A program made the translations under genes and the position numbers. The notes below the pieces were generated by a model. The model was not told where the DNA came from. It made no database searches and saw only the letters and a program-made list of their open reading frames with translations. This document shows, piece after piece, positions 1 through 9,596 of a stretch of 64,000 bases of DNA; positions within the stretch are counted from its first letter, which is position 1; every line of letters starts with the position of its first letter. Source of the DNA: Vibrio sp. SS-MA-C1-2 (lineage in GTDB: Bacteria > Pseudomonadota > Gammaproteobacteria > Enterobacterales > Vibrionaceae); NCBI RefSeq assembly GCF_021513135.1, contig NZ_CP090981.1:1488001-1552000 (forward strand). Reading direction: 5' to 3'.

Positions 1-881
1 AGTAGGGCGTTAAGTTTGAAGTTACCCATAATCAACTCAAAGACACCAGAGTTAATCTTACTGTAATCAAGGAGATCATTGATAATGGCACGTAATAATT
101 CCCCTGATTGGGATATATTATTAAGTAGAAGCTGTTGTTCTGAGTTGAGAGGTGACTCTTTGAGTAATTCGGAACTGCCTAACAAACCGTTGAGTGGCGT
201 TCTTAACTCATGGTTTATCATCGCTAAGAAATCTCGAGTTGAACGTTCAGATTTTTCTGCCATCTTACGCGATTCAATATTGCGATAAATAACGTGTTGC
301 CGATTCAGTGCTGAAGATAATATATCACTGACTAATTTTAGTGATCCTTCTACAAATTCGGCTTCGATAAACTCTGTAGAGACTTCGACCGTCAACGTTC
401 CAATTTGTTCGTCATTAATTATTAAAGGAAGAAATAACTCACCATCTTGCCATTGTGGATTCAGTTGTGAAATAGAAGGGGTATGAAACTTTTCACCGCC
501 ATAAAAGCGGTGATGTAGTTCTAATCCTAGGTTGGGATTAACCGTTAATTTGGCACCTGTAATGAGCCTATTTTCTTGTAAACGAGATATAAAGCGAGTT
601 AATAAGTGATCATCAATATTGGTATTTAGGAAGACACGACCAAAATAGATCAATAACTTATCAATATTCTGCTGAAAGTCGAGTTTAATTAAATTTTCAG
701 CCGATGATTTCTCTAACTGTTGAATGGCTAATTCGAGTTGCTTATTACTATCGAAAAGCTCGCGACTTTTTTGTTCTAGTAGTTGCTCTGCTTGCTTACG
801 AGCACCCGACTCACGTGCGATTTTTCGCATCAAGGCTTTGGGTGACGGCGTATTGTCAATTTCACTCATAATTTTAGCCAT
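1..881 (-). CDS. Cytoplasmic sensor histidine kinase (H-NOX partner), C-terminus beyond window
   Basis: The open frame runs from an ATG at 881 (alternative ATG at 869) to the left edge of the window, so the C-terminus is missing. Residues about 22-60 are charged and likely coiled coil. A GAF-like stretch of roughly 130 residues follows. The phosphoacceptor H-box has the core FLAMINHELRTPLNG with His224. I see no membrane segment, so the kinase is probably soluble. It lies 29 bp downstream of an H-NOX gene on the same strand, the arrangement of HnoK/HqsK-type kinases whose autophosphorylation is controlled by NO-bound H-NOX in Vibrio and Shewanella. The ATPase domain, and any receiver domain, lie outside the window. 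Confidence 0.85.
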   Translation of the reverse strand, partial: MAKIMSEIDNTPSPKALMRKIARESGARKQAEQLLEQKSRELFDSNKQLELAIQQLEKSSAENLIKLDFQQNIDKLLIYFGRVFLNTNIDDHLLTRFISRLQENRLITGAKLTVNPNLGLELHHRFYGGEKFHTPSISQLNPQWQDGELFLPLIINDEQIGTLTVEVSTEFIEAEFVEGSLKLVSDILSSALNRQHVIYRNIESRKMAEKSERSTRDFLAMINHELRTPLNGLLGSSELLKESPLNSEQQLLLNNISQSGELLRAIINDLLDYSKINSGVFELIMGNFKLNAL

Positions 882-910
882 TTAGATCGGGCTCAAACTA
901 GCTCAATCAG

Positions 911-1453
911 TTAGTTAATCAAGGTGATAGTAAATTGTACTTGGCTGCCATCTTGAGTGACGGGGTCCAATTGAACGTCAACCTTTTGGTTAAAATGTTT
1001 AGCACACCCTTTTATTAAGCCTAAACAGACATGGGACATACAGCGAGCGCTGGCATACTCCATCACTAATTGTGTTTCATTTTCTGAGATAAACTTAAAA
1101 CAAGGAGGCTTTGCATCAGGATAGAGTTTTTTGACTTCAACATGAATATACTCTTCAACATGACGAATAAACTGGAAGCAAGAGTCACTCTCTCTTAACT
1201 GAATATCGGGCAGCACTGTATTTAACAAATTTAAAAAAACGGCTTCACCAAATACCTCTTGAAGCTGTTCAGGAGATATGTTGGTCGTTTTACTTAAATG
1301 GATAATTAATTTAACCAGATCACGATGATCATAACTCCCTACGGATGTATAGATCCCTTCATCTTTGGCGTCGTCTAAGACTTTATCTAAAATATCGAGC
1401 CCAAATGTCTGCTCTACGAGATCCATAAACTCAGTAAAAATTATACCTTTCAT
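911..1453 (-). CDS. hnoX: H-NOX heme nitric oxide/oxygen binding protein
   Basis: This is a stand-alone heme sensor of the HNOB family, and its 180 residues are the usual length. The proximal heme ligand is probably His104, in EYIHVEVKKLYPDAKPP. The heme-propionate-binding Y-x-S-x-R motif is Tyr133-Ser135-Arg137 (MEYASARC). In the family, NO binding breaks the His-iron bond and changes the activity of a partner kinase. The histidine kinase gene follows 29 bp downstream, which points to an operon and a NO-responsive phosphorelay affecting quorum sensing, biofilm or haem metabolism; that output is inferred from relatives. The divergent 184-bp region shared with the DsbA-like gene presumably holds the promoter. 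I found no clear NsrR or NorR site in it. Confidence 0.9.
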   Translation of the reverse strand: MKGIIFTEFMDLVEQTFGLDILDKVLDDAKDEGIYTSVGSYDHRDLVKLIIHLSKTTNISPEQLQEVFGEAVFLNLLNTVLPDIQLRESDSCFQFIRHVEEYIHVEVKKLYPDAKPPCFKFISENETQLVMEYASARCMSHVCLGLIKGCAKHFNQKVDVQLDPVTQDGSQVQFTITLIN

Positions 1454-1637
1454 ATATATCCCTTATTACATGACTAAACTTGTTAAACCAGTAAAAGCAA
1501 AGGTGGATCAGTATGCATATCTCTTTCATAAAAATAGGCAATAATAGAAGGAAACTCAAGATTTAAGATAAACTCTTATGTTACGCTCTTATTATCTATT
1601 TGTTATCGATGATAATTGAATTGAAAGGAGTAAGAAG

Positions 1638-2249
1638 ATGAGTCAAATTAAACTTTATTATGTCTATGATCCAATGTGTGCTTGGTGTTGGGGGTTTAAA
1701 CCAACGTGGCAGAAAATCAAAGCACAACTACCGAAGCAGTGTGACGTTATTTATGTACTGGGAGGATTAGCGCCAGATTCAGATCAACCAATGCCAATCC
1801 AGCAACGACAAGCGATAGAAAGTTATTGGTATACCATAACAGAAAAACTGGGGACAGAGTTTAATCATCAATTTTGGCAATTAAACACTCCTCGCCGTTC
1901 AACTTATCCTTCTTGTCGTGCGGTTTTGGCTGCTAGGAAACAAGATAGAGAATTGCAGATGTATGCGGCTATTCAAGAAGCCTATTATTTACAAGCAAAA
2001 AACCCGAGTGATGATGAAATATTGATTGCAGCCGCGGCTTCGATAGCGTTAGATATTGAGTGTTTTAAACTGGATTATTACTCAGAAACATTGAATCAAG
2101 AGTTTGGTGATGAACTGAAATTTGCTCGTTCTATTGGTGGTAATTCCTTCCCATCATTAATTGTTGACTTTAACGGTCAGTTTTTATCGTTACCTCTTGA
2201 TTATATCAACTCAAAATCAACAATAGATAAAATAAAACAACTAATATAA
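1638..2249 (+). CDS. DsbA-family thioredoxin-fold protein
   Basis: This 203-residue protein has the redox motif C14-A-W-C17 right after the first beta strand and a late cis-proline-type loop (GNSFPSL), as in the DsbA/FrnE branch of the thioredoxin superfamily. No signal peptide precedes the motif, so it should be cytoplasmic, unlike classical DsbA. That suggests a thiol reductase or isomerase (FrnE-like) role. The start is supported by AAAGGAG 8 nt upstream. It is divergent from the H-NOX operon and appears monocistronic. The substrate is unknown. Confidence 0.8.
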   Translation: MSQIKLYYVYDPMCAWCWGFKPTWQKIKAQLPKQCDVIYVLGGLAPDSDQPMPIQQRQAIESYWYTITEKLGTEFNHQFWQLNTPRRSTYPSCRAVLAARKQDRELQMYAAIQEAYYLQAKNPSDDEILIAAAASIALDIECFKLDYYSETLNQEFGDELKFARSIGGNSFPSLIVDFNGQFLSLPLDYINSKSTIDKIKQLI

Positions 2250-2852
2250 AACGTGTTTTAGCGGTTGTTATTTAAGCTATCACTTTCCCCTTTTTTATAT
2301 ATGGTTAATTGATTTGTTGTATCTGAAAAAAGGGGGCTAGAAACCTTAAAATTTGTCACATTGAATATATCATAATCTGAATTTCCTCTCTGATATCTGA
2401 CTAGAATTCCCGTTAAATTACACAGAGAAAATTTCGTGCTTTAACATATTTAAACAACTTTTTTATTTTAATATTATCTAATTTTATTATTAATTTTATC
2501 TCGCCTAGATTTTATGATTTATTTGTTATTAATCAACTGTTTAAGTGGTATATTTTTTGGTTGTTATATATTGAGATTTCAGGGTTAATATATTTGTATA
2601 AAGTTAAGTTTTTTAGTATGAAATAATGTTTTATTATTTCTTGATGAATTTAGGCTAAGAATTTAAATTAGCAGTTTAATTCTGATTATGTTAGATTATG
2701 AACGTGGAGATTGGGTGAGAAGCCAAGATTTTTCTTATAAAAGAAATTTTTTTATCATATTTTTTGTATGATATGAGCCGCCTAATTGAATATTAATTGA
2801 CTATGGAGTTGGTCTTTATATTCGTAAAATCGAATATGTTTGCCTCTAGTTT
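2250..2852. other. 603-bp AT-rich intergenic region
   Basis: No gene is supported here; the region is extremely AT-rich with stops in all frames. It contains a long-loop inverted repeat (CCCCTTTTTT near 2287 pairing with AAAAAAGGGGG near 2326-2336) and a short hairpin, ATCATA/TATGAT, near 2755-2773, just before the BCCT gene. It presumably carries the promoter and a long 5' untranslated region for the transporter. I recognise no riboswitch. Confidence 0.4.
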
Positions 2853-4454
2853 ATGAGTTTTAAATCAAAAAAATATAGTATTGAATCTACAGATTATCAA
2901 GTTGGTCAAGATAACATCAACAAATGGGGCTTAGACGTCCACAACACAGTTTTTACTGCTTCTGCAGGCTTATCCATTCTTTTTATTGTTACCCTCTTAG
3001 TATTAAATCCCGCAGATGCCAAAGCGGCCATTGACTCAGTTAAAGGCGCCGTACTTTCAAATTTTGACTTCTTATTTATGTGGGGAGCCAACTTATTTTT
3101 ACTTTTTGCTGTCGGTTTAGCATTTTCACCTCTAGGTAAAATTCGCCTTGGTGGTGATGAAGCAAAAACAGAATATTCAACCATGTCATGGATTACGATG
3201 CTGTTTGCAGCAGGTATGGGTATTGGACTGATTTTCTGGGGGGTTGCAGAACCAACTGCTTTCTTTACTAACTGGTTTGGTACGCCTCTAAATGCAGAAG
3301 CTTACACGGAAGCTGGGCGTGAAGCCGCATTGGGTGCGACTGTTTTCCACTGGGGATTACATGCTTGGGCTATTTATGGCATGGCAGCACTTTGTTTAGC
3401 ATATTTTGTTTATAACAAAGGTCTTCCTCTTTCTATGCGTTCGGTTTTCTTCCCAATTCTAGGTGATCGTGTTTGGGGTAGAACCGGTGATGTTATCGAT
3501 GTGATGACAGTACTTGTTACCTTATTTGGTCTTGCAACATCATTAGGCTTAGGTGGTACTCAGGCTGCAAGTGGTATCAGTTATGTCTTCGGTTTCGAAA
3601 ATAATTTATTCCTTCAGCAATTAGTTATTGTACTGATCATGGGGCTGGCGATTATTTCGGTATTACGTGGTATGGATGGCGGTGTTAAGTTCTTAAGTAA
3701 CTTGAACATGGTTATCGCATTTGTATTCTTAGGCTTTATTGCTGTGTTGAACTTTACTACGGTTCTTGATTCAGTTGCGACAGCTGTTGTGGGATATGTG
3801 AAAAATATCATCCCATTGAGTCAAACCAGTGGTCGTGAAGATACGACTTGGTTACATGGCTGGACTGTATTCTACTGGGCTTGGTGGGTAGCATATGCAC
3901 CGTTCTTTGGTATGTTTGTAGCGCGTATTTCAAAAGGGCGTACCGTTCGTGAGTTCCTTGTTTGTGTCATGATTATTCCAACATTAGTAACAACGGCTTG
4001 GATGTCTATTTTTGGTGGTGTTGCAATTGAGCAAGTTATCGACAAAATGGGCCAGTTAGGCATCGATCAAGGTATTACTGATGTGTCATTGAGCTTATTC
4101 TATATGTTAGATGCTTATCCAATGGGTAATATTCTTTCGCTAATTGCTATTACATTGATTATTGTGTTCTTTGTCACAACATTAGATTCAGGTTCAATTG
4201 TTATTGATAGCATGACGGCGGGTGGAAAATTAGAAGTACCGGTTGCACAGAAAGTGGTTTGGGCGATTATCTCTGGCCTGATTGCAATGGTGATGTTGTG
4301 GATTGGTGGTACACAATCAATTCAGGCGTTACAGTCAATTACCATTATTGCCGCACTACCATTTACCATTATTCTTTTAATTGGTTGTGTGAGTTTAGTG
4401 AAAGGTATGCTAACGGAGCGAGAAAAAGCACCAGTGACCAATAAGTTAGCGTAA
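2853..4454 (+). CDS. BCCT-family betaine/carnitine/choline transporter
   Basis: This 533-residue inner-membrane protein shows the family's twelve-helix pattern. It has the BCCT signature with the tryptophan-rich helix YWAWWVAYAPFFGMF and the conserved GMGIGLIFWGVAEP segment in the first third. BCCT carriers take up quaternary-ammonium compatible solutes with sodium or protons, or exchange them. The substrate (betaine, choline, carnitine or ectoine) cannot be read from the sequence. The start has no strong Shine-Dalgarno, so the exact N-terminus is uncertain. A 603-bp upstream region and an intrinsic terminator downstream make it a single-gene unit, consistent with osmotic control (inferred). 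Confidence 0.9.
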   Translation: MSFKSKKYSIESTDYQVGQDNINKWGLDVHNTVFTASAGLSILFIVTLLVLNPADAKAAIDSVKGAVLSNFDFLFMWGANLFLLFAVGLAFSPLGKIRLGGDEAKTEYSTMSWITMLFAAGMGIGLIFWGVAEPTAFFTNWFGTPLNAEAYTEAGREAALGATVFHWGLHAWAIYGMAALCLAYFVYNKGLPLSMRSVFFPILGDRVWGRTGDVIDVMTVLVTLFGLATSLGLGGTQAASGISYVFGFENNLFLQQLVIVLIMGLAIISVLRGMDGGVKFLSNLNMVIAFVFLGFIAVLNFTTVLDSVATAVVGYVKNIIPLSQTSGREDTTWLHGWTVFYWAWWVAYAPFFGMFVARISKGRTVREFLVCVMIIPTLVTTAWMSIFGGVAIEQVIDKMGQLGIDQGITDVSLSLFYMLDAYPMGNILSLIAITLIIVFFVTTLDSGSIVIDSMTAGGKLEVPVAQKVVWAIISGLIAMVMLWIGGTQSIQALQSITIIAALPFTIILLIGCVSLVKGMLTEREKAPVTNKLA

Positions 4455-4508
4455 TCGGCGATATGACACTCAATATACGAGTGTAAATTACTTAAAAAAT
4501 CAAGACTA

Positions 4509-4543
4509 AGCTCGATAGAAAATTTATCTATCGGGCTTTTTTT
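4509..4543 (+). terminator. Intrinsic terminator after BCCT gene
   Basis: A perfect 7-bp stem (CGATAGA/TCTATCG) with flanking G/C pairs and a 7-nt loop is followed by a run of seven T. It ends transcription of the BCCT gene. The rest of the gap up to yagU (4544-4785) is AT-rich and shows no other feature. Confidence 0.8.
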
Positions 4544-4785
4544 ATGGTTAAAAATTGAGACTAAATAGGTATAAATTATACAAAACAGTAGGTTAAGTAA
4601 GACTTAACTAACCAATAAAAATGCAATATTAATTTACATTGCAGTGAAAAATTAGGTTTATAAATGAAACATATAAATAACACGAATATACCCATATAGT
4701 AGTATCTATCTTTTGGGGGCAGCAATAATTATTAATTTTGAAATTATTACTGCCAACGTTTATTTACATTTTTGAGTAACAAATA

Positions 4786-5403
4786 ATGAAATTTTTCCAG
4801 CAAACTGATCCATCAAGAAGACACTATCTAATAGCAGCATTTATTGGTTTAATTAGTGGTATCGTTTCTGCTTTTGTAAAATGGGGAGCAGAAAATCCAT
4901 TAGCACCACGTAGTCCATTTGATATGTGGAATGCGGGTTGTATCCCTGAAAAGTTAATTCGTGCGGCTGATCAGATTGATTGTTCAAGAAACTTTTTAAA
5001 TCCTCCGTACGTTTTCTTACGAGATTGGTTACATGTTGCGGATCCAAATGCAGCTGTTTATACTTTTGCTGGTCACGTATTTAACTGGGTTGGCGTTACG
5101 CATATTACCTTCTCTATTGTATTTGGTATTGGTTACTGTCTCGTTGTTGAAGTCTTCCCTAAATTTAAGTTATGGCAGGGTTTACTTGCTGGTGCATTAG
5201 CTCAATTCTTTGTACATATGGTCTCTTTCCCATTAATGCACTTAACACCACCGCTAACAGATTTACCTACTTATGAGTGGATTTCTGAAATTGTTGGTCA
5301 CCTAATTTGGTTCTGGTCGATTGAAATTATCCGTCGTGATCTACGTAACCGTATGACACATGAACCTGATGCGGAAATTCCTTTAGATACTAAGTTTCGT
5401 TAA
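4786..5403 (+). CDS. yagU: YagU family inner-membrane protein (DUF1440)
   Basis: The 205 residues align closely by eye with E. coli YagU along the whole length, including [20 protein letters not shown], the cysteine-containing segment [20 protein letters not shown] and the C-terminal [15 protein letters not shown]. Four to five membrane segments are visible. YagU contributes to survival of extreme acid in E. coli, but its biochemical activity is unknown. It stands alone between two terminators. An HdeA-like protein elsewhere in the window also hints at acid-stress functions in this organism (inference). Confidence 0.92.
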   Translation: MKFFQQTDPSRRHYLIAAFIGLISGIVSAFVKWGAENPLAPRSPFDMWNAGCIPEKLIRAADQIDCSRNFLNPPYVFLRDWLHVADPNAAVYTFAGHVFNWVGVTHITFSIVFGIGYCLVVEVFPKFKLWQGLLAGALAQFFVHMVSFPLMHLTPPLTDLPTYEWISEIVGHLIWFWSIEIIRRDLRNRMTHEPDAEIPLDTKFR

Positions 5404-5444
5404 TTGAAACTGTAAGTTTGAAGCGGTAAATTTGAAGTGATAAT

Positions 5445-5496
5445 AAAACCACCAATATCCTCTTAATTTAAAGAGTGGTCATATTGGTGGTTTTTT
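5445..5496 (+). terminator. Terminator after yagU
   Basis: The arms AAAACCACCAATAT and ATATTGGTGGTTTT form a long stem around a loop of about 22 nt, followed by TTTTTTG. The A-rich left arm makes it potentially bidirectional. Confidence 0.85.
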
Positions 5497-5500
5497 GTTT

Positions 5501-5627
5501 ATACCTAAAATAATTGGCGTTGCTAGTAGACGGCAAGTGAATGAGTCCCCATGAGTATAGGTATACTCTATGATTGAGGTGAATGAGCGACGCCAACAAC
5601 CTAGCGACTTCAAGTATGGAGGGTATA
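5501..5627 (-). repeat. ERIC-like palindromic repeat, full length
   Basis: This begins ATACCTAAAATAATTGGCG and ends CTTCAAGTATGGAGGGTATA. The centre is an imperfect palindrome around CCCCATGAGTATAG and TATACTCTATGATTGAGG. It matches the general architecture of ERIC elements and is one of about eleven copies in the window. Here '-' means the reverse of the copies that begin TATCCCCTTCATACTTGAAG. Confidence 0.85.
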
Positions 5628-5717
5628 TATGATTTAAGTTTAGAGGAGATAAACCTGTAATAAAAAGAATTGAGGATATACTTGTTAAAGGAAAAATAAT
5701 ACGTATTAAAAATCCAA

Positions 5718-6773
5718 ATGAAAAGTATCACTATCTCAAAACTCAACTACCTCTCTTTTAATCACTATCGATTGATTCATAGTCTGCATGTTATTCTTGC
5801 CTTTTTAGTGACATATATAGTATTGATGATTTTTAAGAGTCATTTGGATATGGCAAAAACAGGCTGGATTTTAGCTACCTTATTGGCGATATTACTTCCG
5901 ACGTCATATTTGGGTAATATTCTTCTTAAAACTTCAAATTTAATTATTGGAACATTAAGTGGATTAGCCTCTTGCGCTATCGCCCTTTATCTCTCCACAC
6001 TTTCATCTACGTTAATGATAGTTTGGTTTGTTATCATTATTTTTATCTGTGCTTATCTCTCTGTTGGTAAATATTCCCAAATTGGTGTTATATGCGGGAT
6101 TACTTCTGTTTTTGTTATTGGTTCTCAGGGACATCAAGGTTTTGCGATTGGCGTATGGCGAGGAGTAGATATTTTAATTGGGAGTATATTAGCACTTATT
6201 TTTTGTCAGATTATTCCGCAAAATGCGTTTATTCATTGGCGAATTCGCATTATTCATATTTTACAAGAGTATCAAAAACAGTATCATTTATTTGCAGACA
6301 GTAGCATTCAATCTTCTACAGATCGTCAAAAATTAATGAAATATTTGACTAAAATTCAAGAGCTTAATTCAGCGGTAGTAAAAGAGACAAAAATAAAGCC
6401 TGATTTCATTGATGGAATTCAACTTAGTTTAAAAAATATTCTTCATATATTAGAACTCATGCCTCAATTGAATAAGCAACAGGAAAGGCTGCCTAGTCAT
6501 TTATACGATACTTTAGTCGGATACCAACAACAAATAGTTGTTGAGTTTAGCCAGTTAATTAAGCTATTAACAACCGGAACAAGTGAGAATCAGATGGATA
6601 AGCAGAGATTTTCTTTGTTGATTGTTGAATTAAATGAGATAAGCCATATCCATAAAACAGATCTCACCTTGTCGTCGCAAAGTTATCTGTGGTTAAACAT
6701 TCAACTTGTTGATGAATTTAGAAAAATGGATGCTCATATTTCAGCGGTATTAAAACAACATCAATTAATTTAA
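5718..6773 (+). CDS. FUSC-like / aromatic acid exporter family membrane protein
   Basis: The N-terminal half (residues about 20-165) contains some six hydrophobic helices, including a short GWILATLLAILLPTSYLGN segment typical of the fusaric-acid-resistance/YccS-type domain. The C-terminal half (about 170-351) is soluble and helical. Members of this superfamily are proposed to export aromatic acids or other small molecules with partner proteins, but no membrane-fusion gene is adjacent. The start has no clear Shine-Dalgarno, so the N-terminus may differ. An ERIC-like repeat lies 90 bp upstream and degenerate copies lie downstream. Confidence 0.65.
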   Translation: MKSITISKLNYLSFNHYRLIHSLHVILAFLVTYIVLMIFKSHLDMAKTGWILATLLAILLPTSYLGNILLKTSNLIIGTLSGLASCAIALYLSTLSSTLMIVWFVIIIFICAYLSVGKYSQIGVICGITSVFVIGSQGHQGFAIGVWRGVDILIGSILALIFCQIIPQNAFIHWRIRIIHILQEYQKQYHLFADSSIQSSTDRQKLMKYLTKIQELNSAVVKETKIKPDFIDGIQLSLKNILHILELMPQLNKQQERLPSHLYDTLVGYQQQIVVEFSQLIKLLTTGTSENQMDKQRFSLLIVELNEISHIHKTDLTLSSQSYLWLNIQLVDEFRKMDAHISAVLKQHQLI

Positions 6774-6798
6774 AAGTAGATTTACTCTTTCTTAATAG

Positions 6799-6918
6799 GA
6801 ATTGCTAGCTTAACTTACTCGCAACCTTCATTACTTTAGGTATATTCCTCATACTTGAAGTCGCTAGGTTGTTGACTGTACTCGTTCGCCAACTAGCCAC
6901 GCCAATTATTTTAGGTAT
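6799..6918 (+). repeat. Centre-deleted ERIC-like repeat with a second degenerate short copy in tandem
   Basis: From 6841 to 6918 the outer arms of the ERIC-like repeat are present (CATACTTGAAGTCGCTAGGTTGTTG and CGCCAATTATTTTAGGTAT), but about 50 bp of the central palindrome is missing. Immediately upstream, 6799-6845 reads like a still more decayed short copy ending TTACTTTAGGTATA and sharing the TATA junction. The pair fills most of the gap between the FUSC-like gene and the AbrB-type transporter. Confidence 0.65.
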
Positions 6919-6925
6919 CGTCCAA

Positions 6926-7963
6926 TCAAGACTCATTAACTTGATTAATCGAGTCCATTGTCTGTAATTGTTTTTTGAATATCAAAGGTAAAAAGAACAA
7001 TACCAGCAGACGCATTACATGATTGATTGCAACAAAGGCGGCTTCTAAATTCAATAATAGCGCAACAGCAACCATTGCCTCAACACTGCCTGGTAACCAA
7101 GCTAATAGAAGAACCTTCCAATCTAATCCAGTTAACGATGAAAAAAGTAAAGCAAATATCACTGAAACTAAAACAGCAAGTAAAGTAATAATTATGCCTG
7201 ATTTTGAGTATTTGATTGCATTTTTTAGCGTTGTATCCGCTAATCTTACCCCAATAATAAGGCCTAAAATTGCAGTGATGATCAACATAAACTCTGGGGG
7301 TAAAATCATATCGTTAATTGAGAAAATATGAAGGTAAAGAATAGTGGTGATTAAACTAGATAAAATATAAGAAGCAGGAATTTTTATACGTTTTAATAAG
7401 TTACCACCCAATAGGCTTACTATTAAGATACAAATTAAATCAATAATATATTGCGACTGAAAGTGAGTGACGATATTTGTTGGGGGCGACGCTTGCGCGA
7501 TAAACCCAGCTAAACAGACTAAAATCAATAATCTAACCGAATGGGAGAAAATAATTTTTTCAGCGGGCGCTCCTCGCTCCTCAACAACGGAAATTATTGC
7601 GCCTAATGCCCCTGGAATTGAACCTAACAAAGAATCAAAAGGGTTCCATTTCTCTATTCTACTTAGCCAAAAGTAATTCACGGTGATTTGGCTGATGATA
7701 CAAAGTAGTAACCCGACAATAATAATTGGTGAAAATGCCGTTAATAATGTCGATATATCGACGGTAATGCCAATGCTAAGCCCAAGGAAGAGTTGAATAA
7801 TAGTGATGAATGGTTTGGGCAGTGTGATTTGTTTATTCGATACCTTTAAATAAGTAATAACAGCAAGGGCAGCACCAAATAGGTGGGCAAGAGGTAACGT
7901 TGTTAAGAGACCTAGATACGCACCAAACATTGCAATGGTAATTGTTGTTATTAAAAACAGCAT
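6926..7963 (-). CDS. AbrB family transporter (putative ammonia monooxygenase family)
   Basis: This 345-residue protein has about ten hydrophobic segments and the duplicated AbrB-type layout. A G-S-I-P-G-A-L-G motif in the first half and a matching L-P-G-S-V-E-A-M in the second half are the internal repeat signature. The family was once annotated as ammonia monooxygenase but is a membrane transporter or regulator family of unknown substrate. AGGA lies 10 nt before the ATG. It appears monocistronic, and its 3' end abuts the short ERIC-like copies. Confidence 0.8.
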   Translation of the reverse strand: MLFLITTITIAMFGAYLGLLTTLPLAHLFGAALAVITYLKVSNKQITLPKPFITIIQLFLGLSIGITVDISTLLTAFSPIIIVGLLLCIISQITVNYFWLSRIEKWNPFDSLLGSIPGALGAIISVVEERGAPAEKIIFSHSVRLLILVCLAGFIAQASPPTNIVTHFQSQYIIDLICILIVSLLGGNLLKRIKIPASYILSSLITTILYLHIFSINDMILPPEFMLIITAILGLIIGVRLADTTLKNAIKYSKSGIIITLLAVLVSVIFALLFSSLTGLDWKVLLLAWLPGSVEAMVAVALLLNLEAAFVAINHVMRLLVLFFLPLIFKKQLQTMDSINQVNES

Positions 7964-8195
7964 GAATATTTAATCCTTTAAATATGGGAGATTGTATATT
8001 ACCACGGTAGGCATTATTTTGAGGATTTACCTAGGTATAAATGAGAAAAAAGTTTTCCACAATTTCAGTGGAAAATGTAGAAAACCTATTTATTTACAGT
8101 CGACTAGCAAAGTCAATGGGAATTTTTTATCTTAGGTTTTAAAATAGACTGCGACACCCGTTTTTACGAAAGCATCGCGGATTATAGCGGTGTCA

Positions 8196-8402
8196 TTAAG
8201 CTGATTTTTTACAGAAATTGAATGAAACTGGTTCTTCATTTTCTACATTGAAACAGAGTTTAGTTACTTCATCCTGAGTTTCAATATGAGAAAACTCGAC
8301 TTCTTTTGATTGATAGTGATGGGCTATCACTTCCTTTAGTTCGATGATTAAATTTTCAAAATCAATGTCTTGAGTCTTTTTATTTGTTATTTTATTAAAC
8401 AT
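8196..8402 (-). CDS. Small hypothetical protein, 68 aa
   Basis: I do not recognise this gene. It encodes a soluble acidic 68-residue protein with no membrane segment, starting MFNKITNKKTQDIDFENL. AGGAAA lies 6 nt before the ATG, which supports translation. A short A-rich, TA-rich region separates it from the divergent LysR regulator (8656). It could be a small regulatory or stress protein; I infer no function. Confidence 0.55.
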   Translation of the reverse strand: MFNKITNKKTQDIDFENLIIELKEVIAHHYQSKEVEFSHIETQDEVTKLCFNVENEEPVSFNFCKKSA

Positions 8403-8655
8403 GTCATTTCCTAATTATATGAACTAAATTGAGAAAATTTGAATATTAAAATAACTATGCGCATATTTGCAATAGAAATATCTTGATAGAGATTCATTGG
8501 AACATTAAATTGTAATTACTTTAATCTGGCTCAATATCTTGTTGTTTTATAAAAAATAAAATGTCACTGCCTCTTTAATTTTTAGTTGCGACTCTATTTT
8601 ATTTAAGCTGACTTTGCCATAATTAATCGATAAAAATCACAATGAAGGTTTATCG

Positions 8656-9573
8656 ATGGAATCGCCAATCACCCTTGATGCATTAAGAGTTTTAGATGCC
8701 ATTGAGAAAAAGAAAAGTTTTGCTGCAGCGGCAGATGCACTCTTTCGTGTCCCGTCAGCTATCTCTTATACGGTTAATAAGTTGGAAGATGATCTTGGTG
8801 TTAAATTGTTTGATCGAACCAAACGAAAAGCAGAATTAACCGATGTTGGAAAAATGGTATTAGAACAGGGAAGACTGATTTTAATTGCCACAGAAGAACT
8901 TACAAATAGAGCGAAACAGTCAGCCGATGGGTGGGAGCTGGAGTTGAGTATTGCGATTGATTCGGTGCTCAGAAGCGAACCCATATATCGACTCATTTCT
9001 GAATTCCGCGCTGCATATCCTTGGGTAGATATTAAAGTACTCGAAGAATCTTTTGGTGGAACATGGGATGCACTTGCAAGTCATCGTTGCGATTTAGTAC
9101 TTGGTGCAACAGGGGATACTCGCGATAAAAATTTTGAAAGTTATAAGCTTGGAAATGTTCATTTTCTTTTTACCGTGGCAAAATCCCATCCTCTTTGTTT
9201 AGAACAACAACCACTGTCACTTCAGAGTATTAAACAATACCCCTCTATTGTTGTTGCCGATAGTTCAAGAGTTTTAAAGTTAAGTTCAGTGGGCTTACTA
9301 GATGGACAGCCTCGTATTACCGTCCCCAATATTGAGACTAAAATAGCACTACAAGCTAAAGGAATGGGTGTGGGTTACTTGCCGATGCATCGTATATCAG
9401 ATGAATTAGTATCGGGTGAGTTAGTCACATTATTGGTTGAAAAAGGAGAAGCAAGAGAAAGCGAGCTCTACGCTATTTGGAATAAAAAGAATAAAGGAAA
9501 GGCACTCGCTTGGTTTATAAATAAACTTAAGACGGCCAATTGTCAGGAATTACTTATTCAATCAGTTGGCTGA
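8656..9573 (+). CDS. yhaJ: LysR-family transcriptional regulator, YhaJ-like
   Basis: This 305-residue regulator has an N-terminal winged helix (residues 5-65, with SFAAAADALFRVPSAISYTV as the recognition region) and a C-terminal periplasmic-binding-protein-like effector domain. It aligns well by eye with E. coli YhaJ, which responds to aromatic or quinone-type compounds. In E. coli yhaJ lies next to the yhaK pirin and the yqjG/yqjF genes. Here yqjG and a DoxX gene follow on the opposite strand, with a pirin remnant between them, so the neighbourhood supports YhaJ identity and a quinone or electrophile response role (inferred). Confidence 0.85.
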   Translation: MESPITLDALRVLDAIEKKKSFAAAADALFRVPSAISYTVNKLEDDLGVKLFDRTKRKAELTDVGKMVLEQGRLILIATEELTNRAKQSADGWELELSIAIDSVLRSEPIYRLISEFRAAYPWVDIKVLEESFGGTWDALASHRCDLVLGATGDTRDKNFESYKLGNVHFLFTVAKSHPLCLEQQPLSLQSIKQYPSIVVADSSRVLKLSSVGLLDGQPRITVPNIETKIALQAKGMGVGYLPMHRISDELVSGELVTLLVEKGEARESELYAIWNKKNKGKALAWFINKLKTANCQELLIQSVG

Positions 9574-9596
9574 TTCAAAGGCTAATTAATTCAGCC

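Noticed and set aside
1480-1637. NsrR operator between H-NOX and the DsbA-like gene
   Set aside because: Only a short ATGCAT half-site; no convincing dyad.
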